Below, piece by piece: positions 25,800 through 35,520 of a stretch of 64,000 nt of DNA. Position numbers and translations under genes: made by a program. Origin of the DNA: JAJDYQ01 sp963662865 (GTDB lineage Bacteria > Pseudomonadota > Gammaproteobacteria > JAJDYQ01); assembly GCA_963662865.1 (NCBI GenBank), contig OY759969.1, positions 930,001-994,000 on the forward strand, written 5' to 3'. Each line of letters opens with the position of its first letter. The first letter of the stretch is position 1. The notes beneath the pieces are model-generated. The model did no database searches, was not told where the DNA came from, and saw only the letters and a list, made by a program, of their open reading frames with translations.

Positions 25800-26648
25800 C
25801 TAGTCGTAAAGCATGGTCAGTAGATCGGCAATGGTATCTCGCATTTTCAGACGATCAACTACCATATCGATCGCGCCATGCTCAAGTAAAAATTCACTGC
25901 GTTGAAATCCTTCCGGCAATGTTTCTCGTACGGTTTGCTGGATAACCCTTGGACCCGCGAAACCAATAAGCGCCTTCGGTTCCGCAATATGTATATCGCC
26001 CAGCATGGCCAAACTGGCGGAAACTCCACCCATGGTCGGGTCGGTTAAAACTGAAATAAAAGGGATGGCATGCTCGGAAAGCTTATTGAGAGCGGCACTG
26101 GTCTTCGCCATCTGTAACAACGAGAACAGGGCTTCCTGCATTCGCGCTCCACCGCTGGCAGCAAAACATATAAGGGGGCGATCTTCGTTGAAGCAGGTTT
26201 CCACAGCGCGTACAAATTTTTCTCCTACGACGGATCCCATTGAGCCGCCCATGTATTGAAATTCAAATGCGCAGGCCACAACCGGTTTCCCCTTAAGGTT
26301 GCCTTTCATTACTATCAGGGCGTCTTTTTCTTTGGTCTTTTTTTGTGTCTGGCTAATGCGATCCCGATATTTGATACTGTCTTTAAATTTTAGCGGATCA
26401 GAAGGTTCGAGCGCGGTATTTAACTCTTCGATATCAACGCTATCAAGAAAATATTCCAGCCTTTTTCGAGCCAGAATACGCATATGATGATTACACTTAG
26501 GGCAAACTTCCTGGTTTTTTTCAAGCTCTGCACTATAGAGAATGGCACTACATGAGTTACATTTGGACCATAAGCCCTCTGGAATAGTTCTTTTGGATTT
26601 CCCATCAATCCTGATGCGTGATGGCATTAATTTTTCCAACCAGCTCAT
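25800..26648 (-). CDS. accD: Acetyl-CoA carboxylase carboxyltransferase subunit beta
   Basis: AccD forms the carboxyltransferase with AccA and produces malonyl-CoA. The 282-residue protein has the N-terminal zinc ribbon CNSC followed by CPKC at about residues 28-50, and the crotonase-like carboxyltransferase core with ASGGARMQEALFSLLQMAKT and LTDPTMGGVSASLAMLGD. Length is normal. It is 22 bp downstream of trpA and precedes folC, the standard trp-accD-folC arrangement of gammaproteobacteria. Confidence 0.97.
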   Translation of the reverse strand: MSWLEKLMPSRIRIDGKSKRTIPEGLWSKCNSCSAILYSAELEKNQEVCPKCNHHMRILARKRLEYFLDSVDIEELNTALEPSDPLKFKDSIKYRDRISQTQKKTKEKDALIVMKGNLKGKPVVACAFEFQYMGGSMGSVVGEKFVRAVETCFNEDRPLICFAASGGARMQEALFSLLQMAKTSAALNKLSEHAIPFISVLTDPTMGGVSASLAMLGDIHIAEPKALIGFAGPRVIQQTVRETLPEGFQRSEFLLEHGAIDMVVDRLKMRDTIADLLTMLYD

Positions 26649-26670
26649 TTATCAGCTCGCATAAAACCGT

Positions 26671-27489
26671 CTAATCTGTAAATCTGACCGCATCGATTGA
26701 TTTACGCATGGATTGCATTAAATCTGAAATTTTCCGCTTTGCTTCATTTACGTTATCCTGATGCGCTTCCAGGATGCGTATTAGTGCGCTACCAACAACC
26801 ACGGCGTCGGCCACCCTGGCTACTTTAGCCGCAGACTCTGCATCTCTGATACCAAAACCAACTCCCAGAGGCAGGTTGCTCTGCTCTCGTATCTGGTCAA
26901 GCTTCACTGCGACTTCATCGACATTTAAATGATCCGCGCCTGTCACTCCCGTTAATGAGACATAGTAGAGGAAACCGGACCCAACGGCTGCAATCCTGCT
27001 GATACGGGAATTGGTTGAAGTCGGCGATAGCAGGAATACAGGATCAAGTTTTTTGCTACCGAGCAATTCGACAAATTCATCAGATTCTTCCGGGGGCATA
27101 TCCACTGTAAGGACACCATCCACGCCAGCGCTCATTGCCCTGTCAGCAAATTCTTCATAGCCCATTCTCTCCATCGGATTCAGATACCCCATAAGAATCA
27201 CGGGGGTGTTGTCATCGGTAGTTCGAAATTCTGCAACCATATCCAGCACATCGGACAATGAGGTACGGAATTTAAGCGCCCTCTCGCAGGCTGCCTGTAT
27301 CACCGGACCGTCAGCCATAGGATCAGAAAAAGGAACGCCAAGTTCGACAATGTCCGCTCCTGCTGATATCAAGGTGTGCATTAGATCCACGGTGACTGAA
27401 GGCGCTGGATCTCCTGCCGTAATATAGGGTATCAGAGCACAGCGGTTGTCTGGTTTGAGAGCATCAAAACACTTACCAAGCCTGCTCAT
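26671..27489 (-). CDS. trpA: Tryptophan synthase alpha subunit
   Basis: TrpA cleaves indole-3-glycerol phosphate to indole, which is channelled to TrpB. The 272-residue TIM barrel has the catalytic Glu in DIVELGVPFSDPMADGP, the catalytic Asp region LMGYLNPMERMGYE and the phosphate-binding GFGI and VVGSAL segments. The ATG overlaps the trpB stop by 4 bp (ATGA), so the two are translationally coupled and will be made in equal amounts. Confidence 0.97.
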   Translation of the reverse strand: MSRLGKCFDALKPDNRCALIPYITAGDPAPSVTVDLMHTLISAGADIVELGVPFSDPMADGPVIQAACERALKFRTSLSDVLDMVAEFRTTDDNTPVILMGYLNPMERMGYEEFADRAMSAGVDGVLTVDMPPEESDEFVELLGSKKLDPVFLLSPTSTNSRISRIAAVGSGFLYYVSLTGVTGADHLNVDEVAVKLDQIREQSNLPLGVGFGIRDAESAAKVARVADAVVVGSALIRILEAHQDNVNEAKRKISDLMQSMRKSIDAVRFTD

Positions 27490-28700
27490 TCGTGCAGGCC
27501 CTCATTTGATGCAACGGTGTAAATATCCTTATCACCACGACCAGATAAATTGATCAGGATAGTTTGACTTTTATCCATCTGTTTGGCCAGTTTAATAGCG
27601 TAGGCTACGGCATGGCTCGGTTCCAGTGCCGGCAGAATTCCCTCTACTCTTGTCAGCTCATGAAAAGCAGCCAGAGCTTCGTCATCCGTAACAGCTTCAT
27701 AATTTACACGACCGGCGTCTTTCAACCACGCATGTTCGGGACCTACACCCGGATAATCCAGCCCGGCGGACACGGAATGAGTCTCTATAATCTGACCATC
27801 GTTATCTTCCATCAGATAGGTTCTATTGCCGTGCAATACTCCAGGCGTACCTGCACAAAGTGGTGCCGCATGCAAGCCTGTGTCCAGCCCATGCCCTGCG
27901 GCTTCAATACCGTACATTTTAACATCCTCATCATTCAGAAAAGGATAAAAAAGCCCTATAGCATTAGAACCGCCGCCAACACAGGCCACCAATGCATCAG
28001 GCAATTTGCCTTGCATTTCGAGACACTGTTCACGAGCTTCACGACCAATGACGGATTGAAAATTTCTTACTAATGCCGGGTAAGGATGCGGGCCGGCAAC
28101 ACTGCCTATGATATAAAAGGTGTTATCAACATTGGTAACCCAGTCACGCATAGCTTCATTTAATGCGTCCTTAAGGGTTCTGGAACCCGACTCAACAGGA
28201 ACGACTTCCGCTCCCAGCAGCTTCATACGATAAACATTAAGTGCTTGCCGAGCCAAATCAACGGCACCCATGTAAACAACGCATTCCAGACCAAGGCGGG
28301 CAGCTACTGTGGCACTGGCAACGCCGTGTTGGCCCGCACCCGTTTCAGCAATAATACGGACCTTGCCCATGTGTTTTGCAAGCAACGCCTGCCCAACTGT
28401 ATTGTTAATCTTATGTGCGCCCGTATGGTTCAGGTCTTCGCGCTTTAGAAGTATCTGTGCACCACCGATTTTGTCGCTTAATCGCTGTGCATGGTACACC
28501 GGTGATGGCCTGCCAATGTAGTGCTTGAGGTCATAATCAAGCTCTGAAAGAAAGTCCTTATCTGTTCTTAGCCTTTCATAAACAAGTCGTAGCTCCTCCA
28601 ATGGCCGCATGAGTGTTTCAGCAACAAACATTCCACCAAACTTGCCAAAATGGCCGTTATCATCAGGGTACAGTGTATAGTCATTGGGTTGCGACGGCAT
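27486..28700 (-). CDS. trpB: Tryptophan synthase beta subunit
   Basis: TrpB condenses indole with serine using pyridoxal phosphate. The 404-residue protein has the PLP lysine in HTGAHKINN, the ATETGAGQHG-like block (ETGAGQHGVA) and the phosphate site CVGGGSNAIG. The chosen ATG (28700, MPSQPNDYTLYPDDNGHFGKFGG) gives the family start; the frame is open 40 codons further but that region is the out-of-frame end of trpF. It overlaps trpF by 20 bp and trpA by 4 bp. Confidence 0.97.
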   Translation of the reverse strand: MPSQPNDYTLYPDDNGHFGKFGGMFVAETLMRPLEELRLVYERLRTDKDFLSELDYDLKHYIGRPSPVYHAQRLSDKIGGAQILLKREDLNHTGAHKINNTVGQALLAKHMGKVRIIAETGAGQHGVASATVAARLGLECVVYMGAVDLARQALNVYRMKLLGAEVVPVESGSRTLKDALNEAMRDWVTNVDNTFYIIGSVAGPHPYPALVRNFQSVIGREAREQCLEMQGKLPDALVACVGGGSNAIGLFYPFLNDEDVKMYGIEAAGHGLDTGLHAAPLCAGTPGVLHGNRTYLMEDNDGQIIETHSVSAGLDYPGVGPEHAWLKDAGRVNYEAVTDDEALAAFHELTRVEGILPALEPSHAVAYAIKLAKQMDKSQTILINLSGRGDKDIYTVASNEGLHE

Positions 28701-29319
28701 ATGCAACATTCTCCACAAATTTACGGATCTTCCTGTGATCCTTGATTCCAGGGCTTGATTCCACTCCACTACTGCAGTCAACAGCATAAGGACATGTTTT
28801 TTCAATCCCTGATTGTACATTCTCCGAGGTTAGACCGCCTGCTAGTATGAGTGGTTTCTCTACATTATCGGGCATTTTCAGCCAATCAAATGTCTCACCG
28901 GTTCCACCTCCCTTTCCCTTTGAATGGCTATCCAGCAAGAAGGCGGTGCTGGATGTATATTCTCTTTCAATTTGCTGAAAGTCTATTTTCTGGTCACCAC
29001 TCATTGCAATCGCCTTAAAATAAGGTTTACTGAACATTTCACAGAAATCTGCCGGTTCATTGCCATGAAATTGGAGCATATCTATCCGTACATTATCAAT
29101 GATGTCATGGACCTGATTCATGTCCGGATTCATAAACAAGCCAACGATTGAGATGAACGGCGGCAATTGATCAGCAATGTGCTGCGCCCTGGATAAATTC
29201 AAATGACGCGGGCTGGGAGGGTAAAATACCAACCCAATCGCATCTACGCCATAGCTGGCGCATGCGAGTCCATCTTCAATCCGGGTAATGCCACATATTT
29301 TTATTCGCGTGCGCGTCAT
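28681..29319 (-). CDS. trpF: Phosphoribosylanthranilate isomerase
   Basis: TrpF performs the Amadori rearrangement in tryptophan synthesis. The 212-residue TIM barrel starts TRTRIKICGITRIEDGLACA with the catalytic Cys in KICGI and ends with the phosphate-binding LAGGLTSENV and DCSSGVESSPGIKDHRKI. It overlaps truA upstream by 4 bp (ATGA) and trpB downstream by 20 bp. The early trp genes (trpE, G, D, C) are not in this window. Confidence 0.96.
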   Translation of the reverse strand: MTRTRIKICGITRIEDGLACASYGVDAIGLVFYPPSPRHLNLSRAQHIADQLPPFISIVGLFMNPDMNQVHDIIDNVRIDMLQFHGNEPADFCEMFSKPYFKAIAMSGDQKIDFQQIEREYTSSTAFLLDSHSKGKGGGTGETFDWLKMPDNVEKPLILAGGLTSENVQSGIEKTCPYAVDCSSGVESSPGIKDHRKIRKFVENVAYAVATQ

Positions 29320-30107
29320 ATCATGATCGGCCTGTTCTCATTCAAGGGAATATCATATTTATCTGGATATCTGACCTCTGTCAGGAATAGCCCTTCAGGC
29401 TTCGCCGTAACACCGCCCTTGCTCCTGTCTCTGGCTTGAAGAATATATTTACACCACGAAATATCCTGCTCTCCGGAGCCAACAGCAATTAATACTCCGA
29501 CAATATTTCTTACCATATGATGTAAAAAGGCATTTGCCTCAATCTCAATAACAATCAGCCGTTGCTTTCTATAGATATCCAGGCGATTAATCGTTTTGAC
29601 GGAAGACTTTGCCTGACAGGCTAACGCCCGAAAAGAGCTGAAATCATGTGTGCCCAACAGGTATTTCGATGCTTTAATCATCTTGCTTTCATCAAGCGGC
29701 TTATATATCCATGATGTCCTGAATCTATTTACCGCACTCCTGTAATTTTGCGTATTGTCTATAATATATCTGTAGCTTCTTCGAGAAGCCTTATATCTTG
29801 CGTGAAAATCCCCTGATACCTGTTGCGCCCACTGTACGGCAATATCATCAGGTAGTTTTGTATTAATACCTCTGACCCACGATTTTTGAGATCGCACCGC
29901 GCTGGTTTCGATATGGGCTATCTGCCCTAATGCGTGTACGCCTGAATCCGTTCGCCCGGCACAATAAAGAGTTGTACTTTCGTCCGCCACGCTACTGATT
30001 GCTTTCTCGAGATATTCCTGGATTGTTTCGGAAGTATGTTGTTGACGTTGCCAACCGGAATATCGACTTCCATCGTATTCAATTCCAAAAGCGATTTTAT
30101 GGGTCAT
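29316..30107 (-). CDS. truA: tRNA pseudouridine(38-40) synthase
   Basis: TruA modifies uridines 38-40 in the anticodon arm of many tRNAs. The 263-residue protein begins MTHKIAFGIEYDGSRYSGWQRQ and has the catalytic Asp in CAGRTDSGVHALGQ, plus FLHHMVRNIVG. The frame is open a further 13 codons, but that part encodes the fimV terminator hairpin, so the ATG at 30107 is correct. The gene sits between fimV and trpF, as in many gammaproteobacteria. Confidence 0.96.
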   Translation of the reverse strand: MTHKIAFGIEYDGSRYSGWQRQQHTSETIQEYLEKAISSVADESTTLYCAGRTDSGVHALGQIAHIETSAVRSQKSWVRGINTKLPDDIAVQWAQQVSGDFHARYKASRRSYRYIIDNTQNYRSAVNRFRTSWIYKPLDESKMIKASKYLLGTHDFSSFRALACQAKSSVKTINRLDIYRKQRLIVIEIEANAFLHHMVRNIVGVLIAVGSGEQDISWCKYILQARDRSKGGVTAKPEGLFLTEVRYPDKYDIPLNENRPIMI

Positions 30108-30135
30108 AAAAGAAAAACGGGGCGTAAAGCCCCGT
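30108..30135 (-). terminator. Intrinsic terminator between fimV and truA
   Basis: Stem ACGGGGC/GCCCCGT (30117-30123 with 30129-30135), 5-nt loop, followed on the minus strand by TTTTTCTTTT that runs directly into the truA ATG. It should end most fimV transcripts, with read-through or a nearby internal promoter feeding truA-trpF-trpB-trpA-accD. Confidence 0.85.
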
Positions 30136-30160
30136 CGTATTATCACTAATCAATCAAGAT

Positions 30161-33100
30161 TCAAATATTTTTTATCAATTCTTGCGCTTCCTGTTGCTGA
30201 GCTTCGTTACCCTCTGAAATTACTTCATCAAGAATGCCCTGCGCACCATCGGCGTCTCCCATGTCAATATATGCCCGGGCAAGGTCCAGCTTGGTAGCTA
30301 CCTCATCAGGCTCATCAGACATGCCCTCCAAGGCGCTGCCTGATTCGTCAGACTCAGTGCCCTCCAACGCCGGCAGTGCTCCAGATGCGCCATTTTCCTC
30401 AGTATCAAAATTAAAATCAGATAGATCAACCCCTATACTAAAGTCAGATTCAGATTCGGTAGAGTCTCCGCCCTCGTCAGCGAGTACAGATGCAGAGGCC
30501 TCCGATGCAGACTTCTCATTACTTAGCATCTCCAGCTCAGAGGCACTGGCATTTAATTGCACTGTTGATTCAAATGGCTCATTAATACCTTTTTCCGGGG
30601 CTCGATCGTTATCCAACTCAGGTTCCATATCGGCAGAGTCATCACCGGGCTTTTCGGAAATAACAGTCGCTTCTGTTGATTCAAGGTCCATGCCCCCGAG
30701 ATCAAATTCCAGCTCATTGCCCAAAGGTTCTGGCTCAGGTTCGCTCCCAGCATCCTCGGGCTGAACATCAGTTTCGCTCTCAGCATCTCCGGATTGAACA
30801 TCAGCTGAATCAAAGTTCAGGTCACCCAAATCAACTTCAACTGTGCTTCCATCTTCATTGCCGCCAGGTGGTTTCTGCTCGGCCAAAGCATTAGTCTGCG
30901 TTTTCTCACTGGCCGCCTCAAAATCCAGGGTGGCAAAATCCATACCTGCACCAGACGTTTCTATCGCCGGCGATTCTCCCATGTCAGCCACCTCAACAGG
31001 CTCATCCATTGGTGCGGCGTCTGAACCACCTTCTCCCCATACAGGACAATCCGGAACAAACTTTTTACCTATCGCTTCGATTTCCTCCCATTCTGGTGAA
31101 CCCTGCATTGAAGATTCGTAGGCAATCGCATCCCTGGAATAATCATCAGACATGTTGCCCGACTGGTACACCTTAAAGAGCCGTAGTTTAAACTGGTTAT
31201 TACCCGGCTGATCCGCTATAGCCTGTTTAACAATCTCAGCGGCCTGCTCAAAATCACCGAAGGCTTCATAAATATCCACTTCTTCAAGCGAATTCGATTC
31301 TAATGCAGATTCTCCAGCATCGGTTATCGCTGCGGCATTAAAACCATCGGAGGAAGTACCGACACTATCTTCCTCAAACGCCATATCACCAAGGTCCGGC
31401 TGGTCACCGCCCAATAGCTCATCAACTGGAGCAGTATCACCGGTCTCGGATAAGGAACGATCTCCAATAATATCCTCACCTCCTGAAGTATCCTCATCCC
31501 TCAGATCTATATCTTCACTCTGCTCCGATTTTCTTAAAGATTGAATCTTGTCCTTAAGGCCAGCGAATGAGGCGGCAATACCAGCAAATAGCGACTTTTT
31601 AGTCGTTTCTGTTCCTGCCTGTTCGGCCACTTTCTCAACAACAGGCTTTTGAACTTCATCAGGAGCACTCGCCGCCCTCTTGCGGCGTATAATCAGGCCA
31701 GCCAAGGCAAACAGAACCAGTAATACACCGCCCACAATCGCCAGTAGCATCGGATTGCCGGTCACTTGGTTTACGTAATCCATAAACCTGTCAACAAATC
31801 CTTTCTCCGCCGGCGGAGGTAAAGGAGCCGACTCCACAGGTTCTGGTGCGGCCGGTTCCACCGCCTCCACAACAGCGGGTTCATCAGACTCAGCGATTTC
31901 CGCAGGAGATTCAATTGTCTCTACAATATCAGGCTCCGGTGCTTGAACAGGAGCAACTTCAGGCTCTTGGGACGTAACTGCGGCAGCGTCAGCATCGCTA
32001 CTTTCAGCGATCTGGAGCTGTAATTTAGACATTTCTTCGCTTTGTATCTCAAGCAGCCGCCTAAGTTTATCCATTTCCTCAACGGTCGCCTCTAGCTCTC
32101 GGACACGCGATTTCAGCTCATCGTTTTCAAGGCTCTGGCTACTCATTGTTTCGGTTGCGAGCGCCAGTTCCCGTTTCAGTGCGACCACATCATCCGACGA
32201 CGCACTGCCAGTTCCAGCAGAAGAGGCATTATCAGGGGTCAGCAAGTTGAGTTCATCGCGCTGCTCGGCTCCATCAAGGGAGGTGGAAGCAGCTGAGGAC
32301 ATGGCTTCAGGTATGCCTGCATCCTCAGAGATCTCAGAAACTTCCGGCGTGATACCCAGGCGGGTATTGTGCTGGCGTATTTCCGCCACCGCATCAATGT
32401 GGCTGCGCAGAACCATAGTCCCGGAATCGGGAATCCTTAGTACAGCACCCTTTTTAACGCGGTGTATGTCTCTATCAATAAACGCTTCGGGATTATTATC
32501 AAATAATGCCAGTACCATTTGCTGAGTCGTTACATTATCTGGCTTAATCCGGGCAGCAATACTCCACAGGGTTTCTCGGTCCGCTATTGGCCCGTAGGTA
32601 TCATCATCATATGTAGCTTCCGCATCATATGTAGCTTCCGCTGTAGTTTCTGCCACAACTTCCGCGCTACGGGCAGGAGTTACAGCGGGCTCAATGCTTT
32701 CAGATGGTGCAGGATCGACATCATCGACTTGCGGTGTGGTTGAAGATTCCAGGGTACCGTCTGGGGCAGGTGGCTGGGCAACGATGGAAATCGGAGGTTC
32801 CAGCAGAACCGTGTATTCACGCAACATACGGCCTTTTGGCCAGTTAATCTCTACCAGAAAATCGAGAAATGGCTCACGTATATTATCGGTAGTAGATAGT
32901 TTAATGATTGGTGAACCATCTGCACGGGTAACAAGCTCAAACTTGATGCTGGTCAGCAGAGAAGGCCGTTCAAGTCCTATACGATCAAATGCTTCCTGAG
33001 ATGCTAACTTAGCAGTCAAATCATCCAACTCACCCTCGACAGAGGAAAGTAACTCTATTTCCGCATCCAGCCGTTGGTTCAACGCTGACTTAACAGTGAT

Positions 33101-33181
33101 GTCCCCGATACCTAACGCAAAGACATTACTGGCCGCGAGAATGCTCCCCATAATTAAAGCCAGCGACAATTTTCTCAACAT
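30161..33181 (-). CDS. fimV: FimV/HubP-type polar landmark protein
   Basis: A 1006-residue FimV. N-terminal signal peptide (LSLALIMGSILAASNVFALG), the conserved FimV periplasmic domain (about 22-130, KSALNQRLDAEIELLS, INWPKGRMLREYTVLL), a LysM-like segment (about 205-250), a coiled coil (about 330-390), a transmembrane helix (about 478-498, MLLAIVGGVLLVLFALAGLII), a TPR-like stretch, a long acidic low-complexity cytoplasmic region, and the C-terminal FimV cap (KLDLARAYIDMGDADGAQGILDE). In Pseudomonas and Vibrio such proteins organise the cell pole, type IV pili and chemotaxis. The order leuB-asd-fimV-truA is conserved. An 18-bp tandem duplication near 32605-32640 repeats the residues around ATYDAEATYD. 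Confidence 0.92.
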   Translation of the reverse strand: MLRKLSLALIMGSILAASNVFALGIGDITVKSALNQRLDAEIELLSSVEGELDDLTAKLASQEAFDRIGLERPSLLTSIKFELVTRADGSPIIKLSTTDNIREPFLDFLVEINWPKGRMLREYTVLLEPPISIVAQPPAPDGTLESSTTPQVDDVDPAPSESIEPAVTPARSAEVVAETTAEATYDAEATYDDDTYGPIADRETLWSIAARIKPDNVTTQQMVLALFDNNPEAFIDRDIHRVKKGAVLRIPDSGTMVLRSHIDAVAEIRQHNTRLGITPEVSEISEDAGIPEAMSSAASTSLDGAEQRDELNLLTPDNASSAGTGSASSDDVVALKRELALATETMSSQSLENDELKSRVRELEATVEEMDKLRRLLEIQSEEMSKLQLQIAESSDADAAAVTSQEPEVAPVQAPEPDIVETIESPAEIAESDEPAVVEAVEPAAPEPVESAPLPPPAEKGFVDRFMDYVNQVTGNPMLLAIVGGVLLVLFALAGLIIRRKRAASAPDEVQKPVVEKVAEQAGTETTKKSLFAGIAASFAGLKDKIQSLRKSEQSEDIDLRDEDTSGGEDIIGDRSLSETGDTAPVDELLGGDQPDLGDMAFEEDSVGTSSDGFNAAAITDAGESALESNSLEEVDIYEAFGDFEQAAEIVKQAIADQPGNNQFKLRLFKVYQSGNMSDDYSRDAIAYESSMQGSPEWEEIEAIGKKFVPDCPVWGEGGSDAAPMDEPVEVADMGESPAIETSGAGMDFATLDFEAASEKTQTNALAEQKPPGGNEDGSTVEVDLGDLNFDSADVQSGDAESETDVQPEDAGSEPEPEPLGNELEFDLGGMDLESTEATVISEKPGDDSADMEPELDNDRAPEKGINEPFESTVQLNASASELEMLSNEKSASEASASVLADEGGDSTESESDFSIGVDLSDFNFDTEENGASGALPALEGTESDESGSALEGMSDEPDEVATKLDLARAYIDMGDADGAQGILDEVISEGNEAQQQEAQELIKNI

Positions 33182-33305
33182 AATTACTGTTTCCTCAGCT
33201 TTTACTCTGCCGTACAGATTTTTCTCAACTTCTCATATGTATGTGATACTAACTGCTTACCACTCTATTTTAAATATTTTTTTATGAAATTTCATTAACT
33301 ATCAG

Positions 33306-34331
33306 TTAAATATAGTCTTTTATGAGAATTTCAGCAATTTGTACGCTATTCAAGGCCGCTCCTTTCCTTACATTGTCGGATACTATCCACATATTCAAGC
33401 CTCTGTTATGGGAGATGTCTGCGCGAATTCGGCCAACATAGACCGCATCATTTCCAGCGCCTTCAGACACGGCAGTTGGGTAGCCTCCATCACTTCTATC
33501 ATCCAGGACTGTGATGCCCGGCGCACTTTCAAGTAACTCGCGAGCCTTTTCAGGGCTCACAGGGTCCCGTGTCTCAATGTGTACCGCCTCTGAATGACCA
33601 TAAAACACAGGTACGCGGACGGCAGTTGGATTAACCCGGATGCTGTCATCTCCCATGATTTTGCGAGTCTCCCATACGATTTTCATTTCTTCTTTTGTAT
33701 AGCCATTGTCCTGAAAGACGTCGATATGAGGTAAAACGTTAAACGCTATCTGCTTTGGATAAACTTCACAGCCAGCCTCGCCTTTACCGTTTAGTAAGTC
33801 TGTGGTTTGCTTTGCTAACTCTTTGATCGCCTCTTTCCCACTTCCGGATACAGCCTGATAAGTTGCCACGTTAATGCGCTCTATGCCTGCCACATCGTAA
33901 ATCGGCTTGAGTGCTACAAGCATCTGGATGGTCGAACAGTTGGGATTAGCAATAATTCTTTTGTCTTTGTAATCAGCAATTGCCTGAGGATTTACTTCAG
34001 GAATAACAAGCGGAACATCATCTTCGTAACGAAACCGGGATGTATTGTCAACGACAACGCAACCTGTGGCAGCCGCCTTGGGCGCATATTCCGCAGATAT
34101 GGAAGCTCCAGCAGAAAATAAACCAATCTGCACCCTGGAAAAATCAAACACAGACAAATCTCCCACTGTCAGCATCCGACCATCAAATGGCACTTTCTTA
34201 CCAGCGGAGCGGCTACTGGCAAGAGGATATATCTTGCCAGCGGGGAAATTTCTTTCCGCCAGGATAGACAATATCACCTCACCTACCGCACCAGTCGCTC
34301 CCACAACTGCAACATCGTATGTATTACCCAT
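33306..34331 (-). CDS. asd: Aspartate-semialdehyde dehydrogenase
   Basis: Asd reduces aspartyl phosphate to the semialdehyde, the branch to lysine/diaminopimelate, threonine and methionine. The 341-residue protein shows the NADP-binding start VAVVGATGAVGEVILSIL and the catalytic Cys in NPNCSTIQM, with the late His in RVPVFYGHSEAVHIE. Its position between leuB and fimV is conserved in gammaproteobacteria. The 124-bp gap downstream before fimV is AT-rich and probably holds the fimV promoter. Confidence 0.97.
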   Translation of the reverse strand: MGNTYDVAVVGATGAVGEVILSILAERNFPAGKIYPLASSRSAGKKVPFDGRMLTVGDLSVFDFSRVQIGLFSAGASISAEYAPKAAATGCVVVDNTSRFRYEDDVPLVIPEVNPQAIADYKDKRIIANPNCSTIQMLVALKPIYDVAGIERINVATYQAVSGSGKEAIKELAKQTTDLLNGKGEAGCEVYPKQIAFNVLPHIDVFQDNGYTKEEMKIVWETRKIMGDDSIRVNPTAVRVPVFYGHSEAVHIETRDPVSPEKARELLESAPGITVLDDRSDGGYPTAVSEGAGNDAVYVGRIRADISHNRGLNMWIVSDNVRKGAALNSVQIAEILIKDYI

Positions 34332-34421
34332 AATCGCGCTTATACCTTAAAAAAATATGCCTTTCTTAATAAATTATAGTAATTATCAGTTTTAAGTAGT
34401 TGAAATATATTGATTTTTTGA

Positions 34422-35483
34422 CTACAGTCGATTAGCAATCGCATCACCCATTGCTATCGTTGACATATTTCCACCCAAGTCAATCGTCCTTGCACCACCT
34501 GCGAGTACTGCTTGCACTGCGGCCTCGACTTTATCAGCCAAATCCGGCTCGTCCAGAGAATATCTGAGCATCATCGCCACTGAGAGTATTGTAGCGACCG
34601 GGTTTGCAATGCTCTTGCCCGCCATATCGGGAGCGGAACCGTGAATTGGTTCGTACATCCCCTTATTCTCGCTATTTAAAGATGCAGAGGGCAACATTCC
34701 GATTGAGCCTGTAAGCATTGCCGCAACATCGGACAAAATATCACCAAACATGTTATCAGTCACAATGACATCAAATTGCCTCGGCTCTCTAATCAACTGC
34801 ATTGCAGCGTTATCAACAAGCATATGACTCAGATTTATTCCTCCGACTGCATCACAGACTTCAGTAACCTTGTTGCGCCACAATTCACTAACTTCAAGGA
34901 CATTAGCCTTGTCCACCGAACAGAGCTTCCCTGAACGCTTGCTGGCAACGTCAACCGCCACACGGGCAATACGCTTTATCTCTGATTCGCTGTAAACCAG
35001 CGTGTTAAAGCCTTCTTTTTCGCCATTATCGAGTTCACGTACACCGCGAGGTCTGCCGAAATAAATCCCCCCAGTAAGCTCGCGGACAATCAAGATGTCC
35101 AAACCTGACACGACTTCCGGCTTCAATGTGGACGCATTGGTCAAGCCAGGGTAAAGAATTGCAGGCCGTAAGTTAGCAAACAGATCCAAACCAGCGCGAA
35201 TGCGCAACAATCCCTGCTCAGGCCTCATGGGCCTTTCCAGGCTGTCCCATTTTGGCCCGCCTACCGCGCCCAAGAGTATAGCATCTGATGCCCTGGCATG
35301 CTCCAGCGTCTTTTCCGGCAAAGGATCACCAGCGCTGTCTATCCCGGACCCACCGATCAGGCCATACTCAATATCAACCTGGAGATCATAGTGAGATTGC
35401 AGTTTGCCAATCACTTTCATGGCTTCGGCAATAACCTCAGGGCCAATGCCGTCACCCTCTAAAATCAACAACTTATGAGCCAT
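34422..35483 (-). CDS. leuB: 3-isopropylmalate dehydrogenase
   Basis: LeuB oxidises and decarboxylates 3-isopropylmalate in leucine synthesis. The 353-residue protein has the start ILEGDGIGPEVIAEAMKVI, the substrate loop LLRIRAGLDLFANLRP, VRELTGGIYFG and the metal/NAD region VTDNMFGDILSDVAAML followed by EPIHGSAPDMAGK. It is third in the leuCDB operon, 37 bp after leuD. Confidence 0.97.
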   Translation of the reverse strand: MAHKLLILEGDGIGPEVIAEAMKVIGKLQSHYDLQVDIEYGLIGGSGIDSAGDPLPEKTLEHARASDAILLGAVGGPKWDSLERPMRPEQGLLRIRAGLDLFANLRPAILYPGLTNASTLKPEVVSGLDILIVRELTGGIYFGRPRGVRELDNGEKEGFNTLVYSESEIKRIARVAVDVASKRSGKLCSVDKANVLEVSELWRNKVTEVCDAVGGINLSHMLVDNAAMQLIREPRQFDVIVTDNMFGDILSDVAAMLTGSIGMLPSASLNSENKGMYEPIHGSAPDMAGKSIANPVATILSVAMMLRYSLDEPDLADKVEAAVQAVLAGGARTIDLGGNMSTIAMGDAIANRL

Positions 35484-35520
35484 AACTAATGCTCAGTACC
35501 CAATTATACATTCTCTACGA

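Noticed and set aside
30234..30764. Plus-strand Ser-rich open frame antisense to fimV
   Set aside because: Ser richness is the reverse reading of the acidic Asp/Glu-rich codons of FimV.
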